This document shows, piece by piece, positions 1-5,514 of a stretch of 5,514 nt of DNA. Each line of letters starts with the position of its first letter. Position 1 is the stretch's first letter. Made by a program: the position numbers and the translations under genes. The stretch is from an uncultured Sutterella sp. (GTDB lineage: Bacteria > Pseudomonadota > Gammaproteobacteria > Burkholderiales > Burkholderiaceae_F). The stretch lies in the NCBI GenBank assembly GCA_900552195.1, contig URYO01000094.1, positions 1-5,514 on the forward strand, written 5' to 3'. The notes beneath the pieces were generated by a model, which was given only the letters and a program-made list of their open reading frames with translations, was not told the DNA's origin and searched no databases.

Positions 1-1
1 C

Positions 2-2587
2 ATGGAGTCCAAGGGACACACTATCGTCGCTTCCAGCCCGGTAGTCCCCGGTGACGACCCCACATTGCTGTTTACCAACGCAGGTATGAACCAGTTCAAG
101 GATGTTTACCTTGGCTTTGACAAGCGTCCCTACACACGTGCGACGACCAGTCAGAAATGTGTTCGTGCCGGCGGCAAGCACAATGACTTGGAAAACGTAG
201 GCTATACCGCTCGCCATCACACATTCTTTGAAATGCTTGGCAACTTCAGCTTCGGAGATTACTTCAAGCGTGACGCCATCAAGAATGCCTGGGAGCTACT
301 TACCGAACACTTCAAACTCCCTCCTGAAAAACTCTGGGTGACCGTGTACGCCGAGGACGACGAGGCTTACAACATCTGGAATAAGGAAGTCGGTATCCCT
401 GCCGATAGAATCGTTCGTATCGGCGACAACAAGGGCGCTCGTTTCGCTTCCGACAACTTCTGGATGATGGGCGACACTGGCCCCTGCGGTCCTTGCTCTG
501 AAATTTTCTATGACCATGGTCCCTCCGTTGCCGGAGGCCCTCCCGGAAGCCCTGACGAAGACGGCGACCGCTACATGGAAATTTGGAATCTCGTGTTCAT
601 GCAGTTCAACCGTGATGAAAAAGGCGTGATGCACAAGCTGCCCCGTCCCAGCGTGGATACCGGCATGGGCTTGGAACGTATTTCCGCCGTTCTTCAGGGT
701 GTTCATTCGAACTACGAAATCGACCTGTTCCAGAACCTCATGAAGGCCGTCATTGATGAAGTTAAGGCTGCCGGCGCAGAGGACGTTGATCCGAACAGTC
801 CTTCCGTTAAGGTCATTGCCGACCACATTCGTGCCTGCACGTTCATCATTGCCGACGGTGTTGTTCCGGGCAATGAAGGCCGCAGCTACGTTCTGCGTCG
901 TATTGCTCGCCGCGGTATGCGTCACGGCTTTAAGCTCGGCGCCCGCAAGCTTTTCTTCAGCAACTTGGTTAAAGCCGTTGCCAAAGAAATGGGCGATCAG
1001 TACCCTGAAATTCGTAATCCGCATATTCAGGAAGTTTTGCGTCAGGAAGAAGTTCGCTTTTCTCAGACCCTGTCCAAAGGCTTGGATATCCTTAATGAAG
1101 CTCTGGCTTCCGGAACCAAGATCCTGGGCGGTGACGTTGCATTCAAACTGCATGACACCTACGGCTTCCCGGTTGACCTGACTGCCGACGTCTGCCGCGA
1201 AAAGAATGTTTCCGTTGACTTTGAAGGCTTTGATGCCTTGATGGAAAAGCAGCGTGAACAGGCTCGCGCCAAGGGCAAATTCAAGATGGCTCAGGGCCTC
1301 GAATACGAAGGCAAACCGACTGAATTCTTAGGTTACGACACGCTGACGGTTCAGGCCTGCCGCGTCGAAGCCATCTATAAAGACGGCGAACCCGTGAAAG
1401 ACGCCGAAGCCGGCGACGAAGTCGTTGTCGTTTTTGACCGCACTCCGTTCTATGCAGAAAGCGGCGGTCAGATGGGCGACAAAGGTACGTTCAAGAACAA
1501 GACAACGATCCTTAAGGTTGACGATACATTCAAGATCAAGGCGAATGTCTTCGGTCATATGTGCTATGTCGCCGAAGGCGAAGTCAAGGTGGGCGACCTC
1601 TTCAGCGCTCAGGTCGACGAAGAAAACCGCGAAGCAACTGCCCGCAACCACTCCGTGACGCACTTGATGCACAAAGCACTGAGAGAAGTGCTCGGTGCTC
1701 ATGTTCAGCAGCGCGGCTCCATGGTTAACGGCGACAGAACCCGCTTCGACTTTGTCCACACCTCTCCGATGACTCGTGAACAGATCAACGAAGTCGAAGA
1801 CATCGTGAACAAAGAAATTCTCCGTAATGCACCGACTCAGACCAGAGTCATGCCGATCGACGAAGCTAAGAAGACCAACGCGGTCATGCTCTTCGGAGAA
1901 AAATACGGTGAAAACGTTCGCGTTCTGAACATCGGCTCCAGCTGCGAACTCTGCGGCGGTACACACGTCCAGAGAACCGGTGACATCGGTATGTTCAAAA
2001 TCATTTCCGAATCCGGTATTTCCGCCGGCGTGCGTCGTGTTGAGGCCGTGACGGGTATGGCCGCTCTTCACTACGCTCAGAACCAGGAAGAGATCATCCG
2101 AGAAGTGGCTGAAGAACTCAAAGCTCCGGCTCTCGAAGTTGTCTCCAAGGTTGTGGACACCGTCGAACATCTGAAACGCACGGAAAAAGACTTGAACGCT
2201 TTGAAGGTCAAGTTTGCCCAGGCCGGCGCCGCTCACATGGCTTCTCAGGCTCAGGATGTCAATGGCGTCGCGGTTCTTGTAACCGAGATGAAAGGCATCG
2301 AAACCAAGGAACTTCGCAATTCCGTTGACGGTCTTAAAGATCAGCTCAAGAGCGGCGTGATCGTTCTGATCAAGTCTGAAGACGGTAAAGCCAGTGCTGC
2401 GGTCGGTGTGACGAAAGATCTCGTCGGCAAGATCAAAGCCGGCGATGTGATGAAGTTTGTTGCCGAGCAGCTCGGCGGTAAAGGCGGCGGACGTCCTGAC
2501 TTTGCTCAGGGCGGCGGCGCAGCGCCTGCCGACATGAACGTTCTGCTCGGTAAGACCAGAACGTTCATCACAGAAAAGCTTGCCTAA
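2..2587 (+). CDS. alaS: Alanyl-tRNA synthetase, 5'-truncated by the window edge
   Basis: This cytoplasmic class II synthetase charges tRNA-Ala with alanine and hydrolyses mischarged Ser- or Gly-tRNA-Ala. 861 codons are visible. The first ATG is not the true start: the reading begins at the SKGH segment that normally follows about 15 residues, and the E. coli enzyme has 876 residues. The aminoacylation domain comes first, with the motif 2 region [19 protein letters not shown] at residues 71-89 and motif 3 GMGLER at 221-226. The editing domain carries all four zinc ligands: HSVTH (H550, H554) and CGGTH (C651, H655), equivalent to E. coli H564, H568, C666 and H670. The C-Ala domain ends with the glycine-rich [15 protein letters not shown] at about 825-839. 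No frameshift or internal stop is seen. The wording is betaproteobacterial. It stands alone on this strand, convergent with galE and closed by its own terminator. Confidence 0.97.
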   Translation: MESKGHTIVASSPVVPGDDPTLLFTNAGMNQFKDVYLGFDKRPYTRATTSQKCVRAGGKHNDLENVGYTARHHTFFEMLGNFSFGDYFKRDAIKNAWELLTEHFKLPPEKLWVTVYAEDDEAYNIWNKEVGIPADRIVRIGDNKGARFASDNFWMMGDTGPCGPCSEIFYDHGPSVAGGPPGSPDEDGDRYMEIWNLVFMQFNRDEKGVMHKLPRPSVDTGMGLERISAVLQGVHSNYEIDLFQNLMKAVIDEVKAAGAEDVDPNSPSVKVIADHIRACTFIIADGVVPGNEGRSYVLRRIARRGMRHGFKLGARKLFFSNLVKAVAKEMGDQYPEIRNPHIQEVLRQEEVRFSQTLSKGLDILNEALASGTKILGGDVAFKLHDTYGFPVDLTADVCREKNVSVDFEGFDALMEKQREQARAKGKFKMAQGLEYEGKPTEFLGYDTLTVQACRVEAIYKDGEPVKDAEAGDEVVVVFDRTPFYAESGGQMGDKGTFKNKTTILKVDDTFKIKANVFGHMCYVAEGEVKVGDLFSAQVDEENREATARNHSVTHLMHKALREVLGAHVQQRGSMVNGDRTRFDFVHTSPMTREQINEVEDIVNKEILRNAPTQTRVMPIDEAKKTNAVMLFGEKYGENVRVLNIGSSCELCGGTHVQRTGDIGMFKIISESGISAGVRRVEAVTGMAALHYAQNQEEIIREVAEELKAPALEVVSKVVDTVEHLKRTEKDLNALKVKFAQAGAAHMASQAQDVNGVAVLVTEMKGIETKELRNSVDGLKDQLKSGVIVLIKSEDGKASAAVGVTKDLVGKIKAGDVMKFVAEQLGGKGGGRPDFAQGGGAAPADMNVLLGKTRTFITEKLA

Positions 2588-2616
2588 TCAGCTTTTCTGA
2601 ACGGAACTAAACCGTT
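2571..2616 (+). repeat. Two adjacent inverted repeats at the alaS 3' end, stop codon in the first loop
   Basis: A perfect 10-bp inverted repeat, CAGAAAAGCT (2571-2580) with AGCTTTTCTG (2590-2599), encloses a 9-nt loop that contains the alaS TAA. A 5-bp hairpin follows directly: AACGG (2600-2604) with CCGTT (2612-2616). Neither is followed by a T-tract, so they are not terminators themselves. They may protect the 3' end of the alaS mRNA or be incidental. The pairing is seen directly; the role is inference. Confidence 0.6.
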
Positions 2617-2619
2617 GCG

Positions 2620-2653
2620 AAACCTCCGAATGAAAGTCCGGAGGTTTCTTTTT
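2620..2653 (+). terminator. Rho-independent terminator of alaS
   Basis: A perfect 9-bp stem AAACCTCCG (2620-2628) / CGGAGGTTT (2639-2647) with a 10-nt loop runs into the T-rich stretch TTTCTTTTT (2645-2653). It lies about 30 nt after the alaS stop on the same strand. This is a textbook intrinsic terminator. Confidence 0.88.
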
Positions 2654-2660
2654 AGGAGTG

Positions 2661-2688
2661 AAAAGAAAAGGCCCGCAAATGCGAGCCT
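2661..2688 (-). terminator. Rho-independent terminator of galE
   Basis: Read on the reverse strand, AGGCTCGC, the loop ATTT and GCGGGCCT form an 8-bp stem with one G-U pair. TTTTCTTTT follows (2661-2669, A-rich on the + strand). It sits 18 nt after the galE stop and back-to-back with the alaS terminator, so each convergent gene has its own stop signal. Confidence 0.85.
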
Positions 2689-2706
2689 CATCAAGTCTTA
2701 ACCGGA

Positions 2707-3726
2707 TTAGTCCGGATACCCTTCCGGATTCATCTGTTGCCAGCGCCAGGTATCTTCACACATCTTCTCGATGCCGCGCTTAGCCGTCCAGCCGAGAAGC
2801 TTCTTGGCAAGCTCGGGGTTGGTCCAATAGGCAGCCTTGTCGCCGGCACGACGAGGGCAGATCTCGTAAGGAATATGTTTTCCGCTGGCTTTCTCAAACG
2901 CTTTAACGAGCTCGAGCACAGTTGTGTTGCCGCCGGTGCCGAGGTTAACAGTCAGCAGCTGTGGTTTGCCGTCTAAAACTCTCAGAGCGTCTAAATGTCC
3001 TTCAACAAGATCCTGTACGTGGATATAGTCGCGGGCGCCGGTGCCGTCGCGAGTCGGGTAGTCATTTCCGAAAACTTTCAAAGAAGCGCGTCTGCCGACG
3101 GCAACTTGGGAAATGAAAGGCATCAGATTGTTCGGAATGCCGTTCGGATCTTCACCGATTAAGCCGGATTCGTGTGCGCCGACCGGATTGAAATAACGAA
3201 GGATGGCGATTGACCAATCAGGCTCGGCTTTGAAAGTCTTGCGAAGAACTTCTTCAATCATCCATTTGCTCAGACCGTAGTTGTTGATCGGAGCAAGCGG
3301 AGTGTTCTCATCAAATTCATCGTAGCCAGGATCGCCGTAAACGGTGGCGGAAGAGGAAAAAACAAACTCTTTAACACCGAACTTCTTCATGACGCGAAGC
3401 AGAACAATAGTTCCTTCGACGTTATAAGAAAAGTAAAGCAAAGGATCGGTTTCTGACTCGCCGACGGCCTTACGGCCGGCAAAGTTAATGACGGCATCGA
3501 TCGGGAAATCCGCGAACAGCTTCTCTAAAGCCTTTTCGTGACGGATGTCACCGCGTACCAGTGTCGGACGTTTTCCGGTGATCATCTCAATGCGGTCTAC
3601 GACGGCAGGCTTGGAATTGCTGAAGTTATCGAAAATGATCGGCTCCATGCCGGCTTCGATCAGGCGCACAACCATGTGGGAGCCGATGTAGCCGGTGCCG
3701 CCGGTAACAAGAATGTGTTTTTTCAT
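2707..3726 (-). CDS. galE: UDP-glucose 4-epimerase
   Basis: GalE interconverts UDP-glucose and UDP-galactose with bound NAD. It serves the Leloir pathway and supplies UDP-galactose for surface polysaccharide. The protein is 339 residues, against 338 in E. coli, so it is full length. It is a short-chain dehydrogenase-type Rossmann protein. The dinucleotide-binding motif is TGGTGYIGS (residues 8-16), FAGRKAVGES is at 82-91, and the catalytic set is S126 (in FSSSATVYG), Y150 and K154 (YGLSK). Start choice: an upstream in-frame start at 3774 would add 16 residues encoded by the terminator hairpin and T-tract, whereas ATG at 3726 gives the standard MKKHILVTGG opening. The Shine-Dalgarno is weak: only GCGGACG stands immediately before the ATG. 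It lies downstream of adk in the same direction, 72 nt away and across a terminator. Arg85 stands where I recall Leu being usual; this is minor. Confidence 0.95.
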   Translation of the reverse strand: MKKHILVTGGTGYIGSHMVVRLIEAGMEPIIFDNFSNSKPAVVDRIEMITGKRPTLVRGDIRHEKALEKLFADFPIDAVINFAGRKAVGESETDPLLYFSYNVEGTIVLLRVMKKFGVKEFVFSSSATVYGDPGYDEFDENTPLAPINNYGLSKWMIEEVLRKTFKAEPDWSIAILRYFNPVGAHESGLIGEDPNGIPNNLMPFISQVAVGRRASLKVFGNDYPTRDGTGARDYIHVQDLVEGHLDALRVLDGKPQLLTVNLGTGGNTTVLELVKAFEKASGKHIPYEICPRRAGDKAAYWTNPELAKKLLGWTAKRGIEKMCEDTWRWQQMNPEGYPD

Positions 3727-3733
3727 CGTCCGC

Positions 3734-3772
3734 AAAAAACAAAAATTGGCGCTCCGCCCGAAGGCGGATGCC
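3734..3772 (-). terminator. Rho-independent terminator after adk, inside the galE leader
   Basis: On the reverse strand TCCGCC-TTCG-GGCGGA (3753-3768) forms a 6-bp stem capped by a UUCG tetraloop. An outer GGC/GCC pairing (3770-3772 with 3748-3750) lies across a small bulge. The T-tract TTTTTGTTTTTT follows (3734-3745). It is placed to end adk transcripts 27 nt after the adk stop. Its T-tract ends 7 nt before the galE ATG, so it also lies in the path of any transcript reaching galE from upstream. Confidence 0.87.
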
Positions 3773-3780
3773 AAATAATC

Positions 3781-3809
3781 ATTAAATAGAGCTAAAAATT
3801 ATTTATCAA
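3781..3809 (-). promoter_or_regulatory. Possible sigma-70 promoter for galE overlapping the adk stop
   Basis: Reverse strand: TTGATA (3804-3809, 5 of 6 to TTGACA), a 17-nt spacer, then TTTAAT (3781-3786, 5 of 6 to TATAAT but lacking the important A at position 2). The -35 element overlaps the last codons of adk. Transcription would start near 3774, just before the terminator hairpin. The region is AT-rich, so a chance match is possible. Confidence 0.4.
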
Positions 3810-4230
3810 GCGCATCGAAAATACGGCGGCTGACTTCATTGACGTCGCCGACGCCGTCGATCTTGATGTATTTTGTCTTGCTGTCGCCCTTAGCAGCCAG
3901 GCTCTGGTAGAAACCGACCAGTGCTTCAGTCTGAGTGTGATAGACCTCAAGACGCTTCTTAACGGTCTCTTCCTTATCGTCCGGACGCTGAATCAGAGGT
4001 TCGCCGGTCACGTCGTCAACACCTTCAACCTTAGGAGGATTGAATTTAACATGGTAAGTACGGCCCGAAGCAACGTGCACTCTGCGGCCGCTCATACGTT
4101 CAAGAATGACCTCGTCGGGAACGGCGATTTCAACAACGTCATCGATGGGAATACCGGCTTTAACCAAAGCTTCGGCTTGAGGAATTGTGCGAGGGAAGCC
4201 GTCAAAGAGGAAACCGTTCTTGCAGTCCGG
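3799..4230 (-). CDS. adk: Adenylate kinase, C-terminal two-thirds only (cut at the contig join)
   Basis: Adenylate kinase converts ATP + AMP to two ADP in the cytoplasm and is normally essential. 143 residues remain. Counting from the first recognisable residue (Pro, codon 4228-4230), DGFPRT is at 10-15 (AMP-binding side) and GRRVH at 48-52. The LID quartet is H52, S55, D72 and T75, with R82, D84 and R93 after it. These match E. coli H126, S129, D146, T149, R156, D158 and R167 at a constant offset of 74, so about 74 residues are missing, including the P-loop and the first AMP-site residues. The LID is the zinc-free Gram-negative type. Upstream of 4230 the frame stays open a few codons, but those residues no longer look like Adk. 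The gene was probably intact in its source genome and is cut by the join, not decayed; the remaining part shows no frameshift. Confidence 0.93.
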   Translation of the reverse strand, partial: PDCKNGFLFDGFPRTIPQAEALVKAGIPIDDVVEIAVPDEVILERMSGRRVHVASGRTYHVKFNPPKVEGVDDVTGEPLIQRPDDKEETVKKRLEVYHTQTEALVGFYQSLAAKGDSKTKYIKIDGVGDVNEVSRRIFDALDK

Positions 4231-4234
4231 TGGC
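4222..4234. other. Junction between two unrelated genomes (probable assembly chimera)
   Basis: Adk coding similarity on the reverse strand runs up to about 4230 ([11 protein letters not shown]). M18 aminopeptidase similarity on the forward strand starts at about 4229 ([19 protein letters not shown]). Two genes of different lineages thus meet head-to-head, both losing their 5' portions at the same point, with no intergenic DNA, repeat or mobile element. Codon choice changes at the same place. The exact base cannot be fixed; a few shared bases around 4225-4231 could belong to either side. Confidence 0.85.
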
Positions 4235-5215
4235 ATCCGCAAATATCAGTGGGGAACCGTGCCTCTGGCAATCCACGGCGTTGTAGCAAAAAAGAACGGA
4301 GAGCTGATCGAGGTCTGCATCGGTGAAAAAGAGGATGAGCCTGCATTCTGCATTACAGATCTTCTGCCTCATCTGGCTGGAAAGCAGAATGAGCGTCCTT
4401 TAAGAGAAGGTCTTAAGGGAGAAGAACTGAATGTGATCATTGGATCCATCCCCTACGAGGGCGAGGAGATTAAGGAAGCCGTAAAGCTGATGGTTTTATC
4501 TCTTCTCCATGAGAAATACGACATTAAGGAAAAAGACTTCTTCCGCGCAGAGTTTGAATTGGTTCCTGCCGCAAAGGCAAGAGATATCGGACTGGACAGA
4601 AGCCTTGTGGGCGCCTATGGACAGGATGACCGGGTATGCGCTTATACAGCCCTTACCGCAGAGATTGAGACAAAGAAACCGGCCCATACCACAGTAACCA
4701 TTCTTACAGATAAGGAAGAAATCGGCTCTGAGGGAAATACGGGTCTTAATTCCGACTATGTGCTTCACTATATCGAAGATCTGGCAGAGCTGGAGCATAC
4801 GCCGGTACGGGATATTTTAAGAGCCTCCCTGTGCCTTTCTTCTGATGTAAATGCCGCTTATGACCCAACCTTTGCAGATGTATTTGAAAGCCGCAATGCA
4901 AGCTACATCAACAAAGGCTGTGTTTTGACAAAATATACAGGTGCAAGAGGCAAATCCGCTTCCAATGACGCAAGTGCAGAGACTATGGCAAAAGTGATCG
5001 CTATTATGGAGGAGGCAGGCGTATTCTGGCAGGCAGGAGAGTTAGGAGCCGTTGATGTGGGAGGCGGCGGCACCATTGCAAAGTATGTAGCCCATATGGA
5101 TGTGGATACCGTAGACTTGGGTGTGCCGATCCTTTCCATGCATTCACCCTTTGAGCTGGCTTCCAAGCTGGATGTGTACAATACCTACAAGGCATTTAAG
5201 GCATTTTATGCATAA
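4229..5215 (+). CDS. M18-family zinc aminopeptidase, N-terminally truncated
   Basis: Members are cytoplasmic dinuclear-zinc aminopeptidases (aspartyl aminopeptidase family) that trim N-terminal residues from peptides. 328 residues remain of a usual 430-470. An ATG at 4187 is in frame but only reads antisense adk, so the true start is missing. The segment [19 protein letters not shown] opens the recognisable part. Visible metal or catalytic positions by family pattern are Asp in GQDDRVCAY (4625-4630), the Glu pair in [12 protein letters not shown] (4715-4720), Asp in [11 protein letters not shown] (4844-4846) and the final His in LSMHSPFE (5141-5143). The first zinc ligand, a His in the N-terminal part, is absent because of the cut. 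The C-terminus is complete. GCA, AGA and TTA codons are more frequent than in the left-hand genes, which fits a Lachnospiraceae-like source. An M42 peptidase is less likely given the IRKYQW and MHSPFE wording. Confidence 0.9.
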   Translation, partial: GGIRKYQWGTVPLAIHGVVAKKNGELIEVCIGEKEDEPAFCITDLLPHLAGKQNERPLREGLKGEELNVIIGSIPYEGEEIKEAVKLMVLSLLHEKYDIKEKDFFRAEFELVPAAKARDIGLDRSLVGAYGQDDRVCAYTALTAEIETKKPAHTTVTILTDKEEIGSEGNTGLNSDYVLHYIEDLAELEHTPVRDILRASLCLSSDVNAAYDPTFADVFESRNASYINKGCVLTKYTGARGKSASNDASAETMAKVIAIMEEAGVFWQAGELGAVDVGGGGTIAKYVAHMDVDTVDLGVPILSMHSPFELASKLDVYNTYKAFKAFYA

Positions 5216-5240
5216 AAGGCTTTTTTTTCAACGTCTTGTA

Positions 5241-5249
5241 TGGTATAAC
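5241..5249 (+). promoter_or_regulatory. Extended -10 promoter element for the lipoprotein gene
   Basis: TGG-TATAAC (5241-5249) matches an extended -10 (TGn plus 5 of 6 to TATAAT). It lies in the 93-nt gap between the M18 stop and the lipoprotein ATG. No good -35 is seen at 17 nt; only a T-run (5221-5228) occupies that place, which is tolerable with an extended -10. The predicted start is near 5256, just before the leader hairpin. Confidence 0.5.
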
Positions 5250-5258
5250 TATGTACAG

Positions 5259-5278
5259 CGCCTGCCTGAGAGCAGGCG
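5259..5278 (+). other. Stem-loop in the leader of the lipoprotein mRNA
   Basis: A perfect 7-bp stem CGCCTGC (5259-5265) / GCAGGCG (5272-5278) with loop CTGAGA stands out in AT-rich DNA. No T-tract follows, so it is not an intrinsic terminator. With a start near 5256 it would sit at the very 5' end of the message, 30 nt before the ATG and clear of the ribosome-binding site. A 5' stabilising hairpin is a plausible but unproven role. Confidence 0.55.
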
Positions 5279-5308
5279 AAAATAGTATGATAGAAAAGGG
5301 AAACCATT

Positions 5309-5514
5309 ATGAGAAAAATCGCATTATTTTGTCTGTGCGGCCTTACGGCAGCTTCTATTCTGACTGGCTGCTCCGGCAGTGCAGACGGCAACGTAAATTT
5401 GGGAACCGTTACACTTTCCGAGTACAAGGGAGTTACTGTTAATATTGAGGCTCCTGAGGTTACGGATGAGGAAGTGGATACATTGGCTTTACCTAATCAT
5501 TGTATCATTCGTAG
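5309..5514 (+). CDS. Trigger-factor-like lipoprotein, N-terminal fragment running off the window
   Basis: Translation from ATG 5309 stays open for 68 codons to the window end. MRKIALFCLCGLTAASILTGC is a lipoprotein signal peptide: basic n-region, hydrophobic core, and lipobox LTGC with the lipidated Cys at residue 21. A Ser/Gly/Ala-rich linker follows, then LGTVTLSEYKGVTVNIEAPEVTDEEVD (about residues 31-57). That wording resembles the entry into trigger-factor-like or FKBP-type peptidyl-prolyl isomerase domains of clostridial secreted proteins. A role as a membrane-anchored folding factor outside the cell is therefore inferred. A purine-rich AAAAGGG (5294-5300) lies 8 nt before the ATG as the ribosome-binding site. 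From about residue 58 the residues (LALPNHCIIR) no longer fit the family, so the last ~30 bases may be foreign. The catalytic domain is not visible. Confidence 0.7.
   Translation, partial: MRKIALFCLCGLTAASILTGCSGSADGNVNLGTVTLSEYKGVTVNIEAPEVTDEEVDTLALPNHCIIR

Noticed and set aside
296..1153. Long reverse-strand open frame (285 codons) opposite alaS
   Set aside because: It lies wholly within the well-conserved alaS and its protein resembles no family I recognise. Antisense open frames of this kind arise from the codon pattern of the real gene.
1328..2236. Second long reverse-strand open frame (302 codons) opposite alaS
   Set aside because: It is again fully nested in alaS, opposite the editing-domain region. 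The product is unremarkable and no ribosome-binding or promoter context was evident.
3727..3774. N-terminal extension of galE starting at 3774
   Set aside because: The extra 16 codons are the terminator hairpin and T-tract. The standard GalE opening MKKHILVTGG begins at 3726.
4187..4228. M18 protein start at ATG 4187
   Set aside because: These codons are the antisense of adk (DGFPRT region) and do not belong to the peptidase. The true start is outside the contig.
5204..5228. Perfect palindrome TTTTATGCATAAAA plus eight Ts at the end of the M18 gene, as a terminator
   Set aside because: The stem is only A-T pairs around a TGCA centre and is separated from the T-run by GGC, so it would be too weak for a convincing intrinsic terminator. 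A weak contribution cannot be excluded.
5236..5442. 68-codon forward open frame overlapping the lipoprotein start
   Set aside because: It starts in the promoter region and runs out of frame through the lipoprotein signal peptide. The alternative frame has a ribosome-binding site and a clear lipobox.
4229..5514. Horizontal acquisition of a Firmicutes segment by the betaproteobacterium
   Set aside because: No integrase, transposase, direct repeat or tRNA is present, and the join destroys adk. An assembly artefact is simpler.

Overview
The window reads as two unrelated pieces of bacterial DNA joined head-on near position 4222-4234, and it looks like a chimeric metagenomic contig. Left part (1-~4230): three housekeeping genes of betaproteobacterial type. 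They are alaS (alanyl-tRNA synthetase, lacking only its first ~15 codons), galE (UDP-glucose 4-epimerase, complete, reverse strand) and adk (adenylate kinase, reverse strand, lacking its first half). The Adk LID has the His/Ser/Asp/Thr set of Gram-negative enzymes instead of zinc cysteines. Together with the AlaS wording this points to Burkholderiales, possibly a gut Sutterellaceae member; the family-level placement is inference.

Right part (~4229-5514): low-GC Firmicutes-like DNA, probably Lachnospiraceae. It holds an M18-family zinc aminopeptidase lacking its N-terminal quarter or so, followed by the start of a lipoprotein whose mature N-terminus resembles clostridial trigger-factor-like proteins. 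By eye, codon choice shifts at the join towards GCA, AGA and TTA.

Layout: alaS (+) ends at 2587 and is followed by three consecutive hairpins, the last a clear intrinsic terminator (2620-2653). A reverse-strand terminator for galE lies back-to-back with it (2661-2688). galE (2707-3726) and adk (3799-~4230) both run leftwards. Between them is a UUCG-capped intrinsic terminator whose U-tract ends only 7 nt before the galE ATG, so any galE promoter must lie upstream of a terminator. A promoter-like -35/-10 pair overlaps the adk stop codon. After the join, the M18 gene ends at 5215. A 93-nt gap with an extended -10 element and a strong leader hairpin then leads into the lipoprotein gene, which runs off the end. 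The last ~30 bases may be a second foreign tail.

I see no new biological system, RNA gene, CRISPR array, insertion sequence or phage element. The points of real interest are the chimeric join and the terminator-embedded galE leader.
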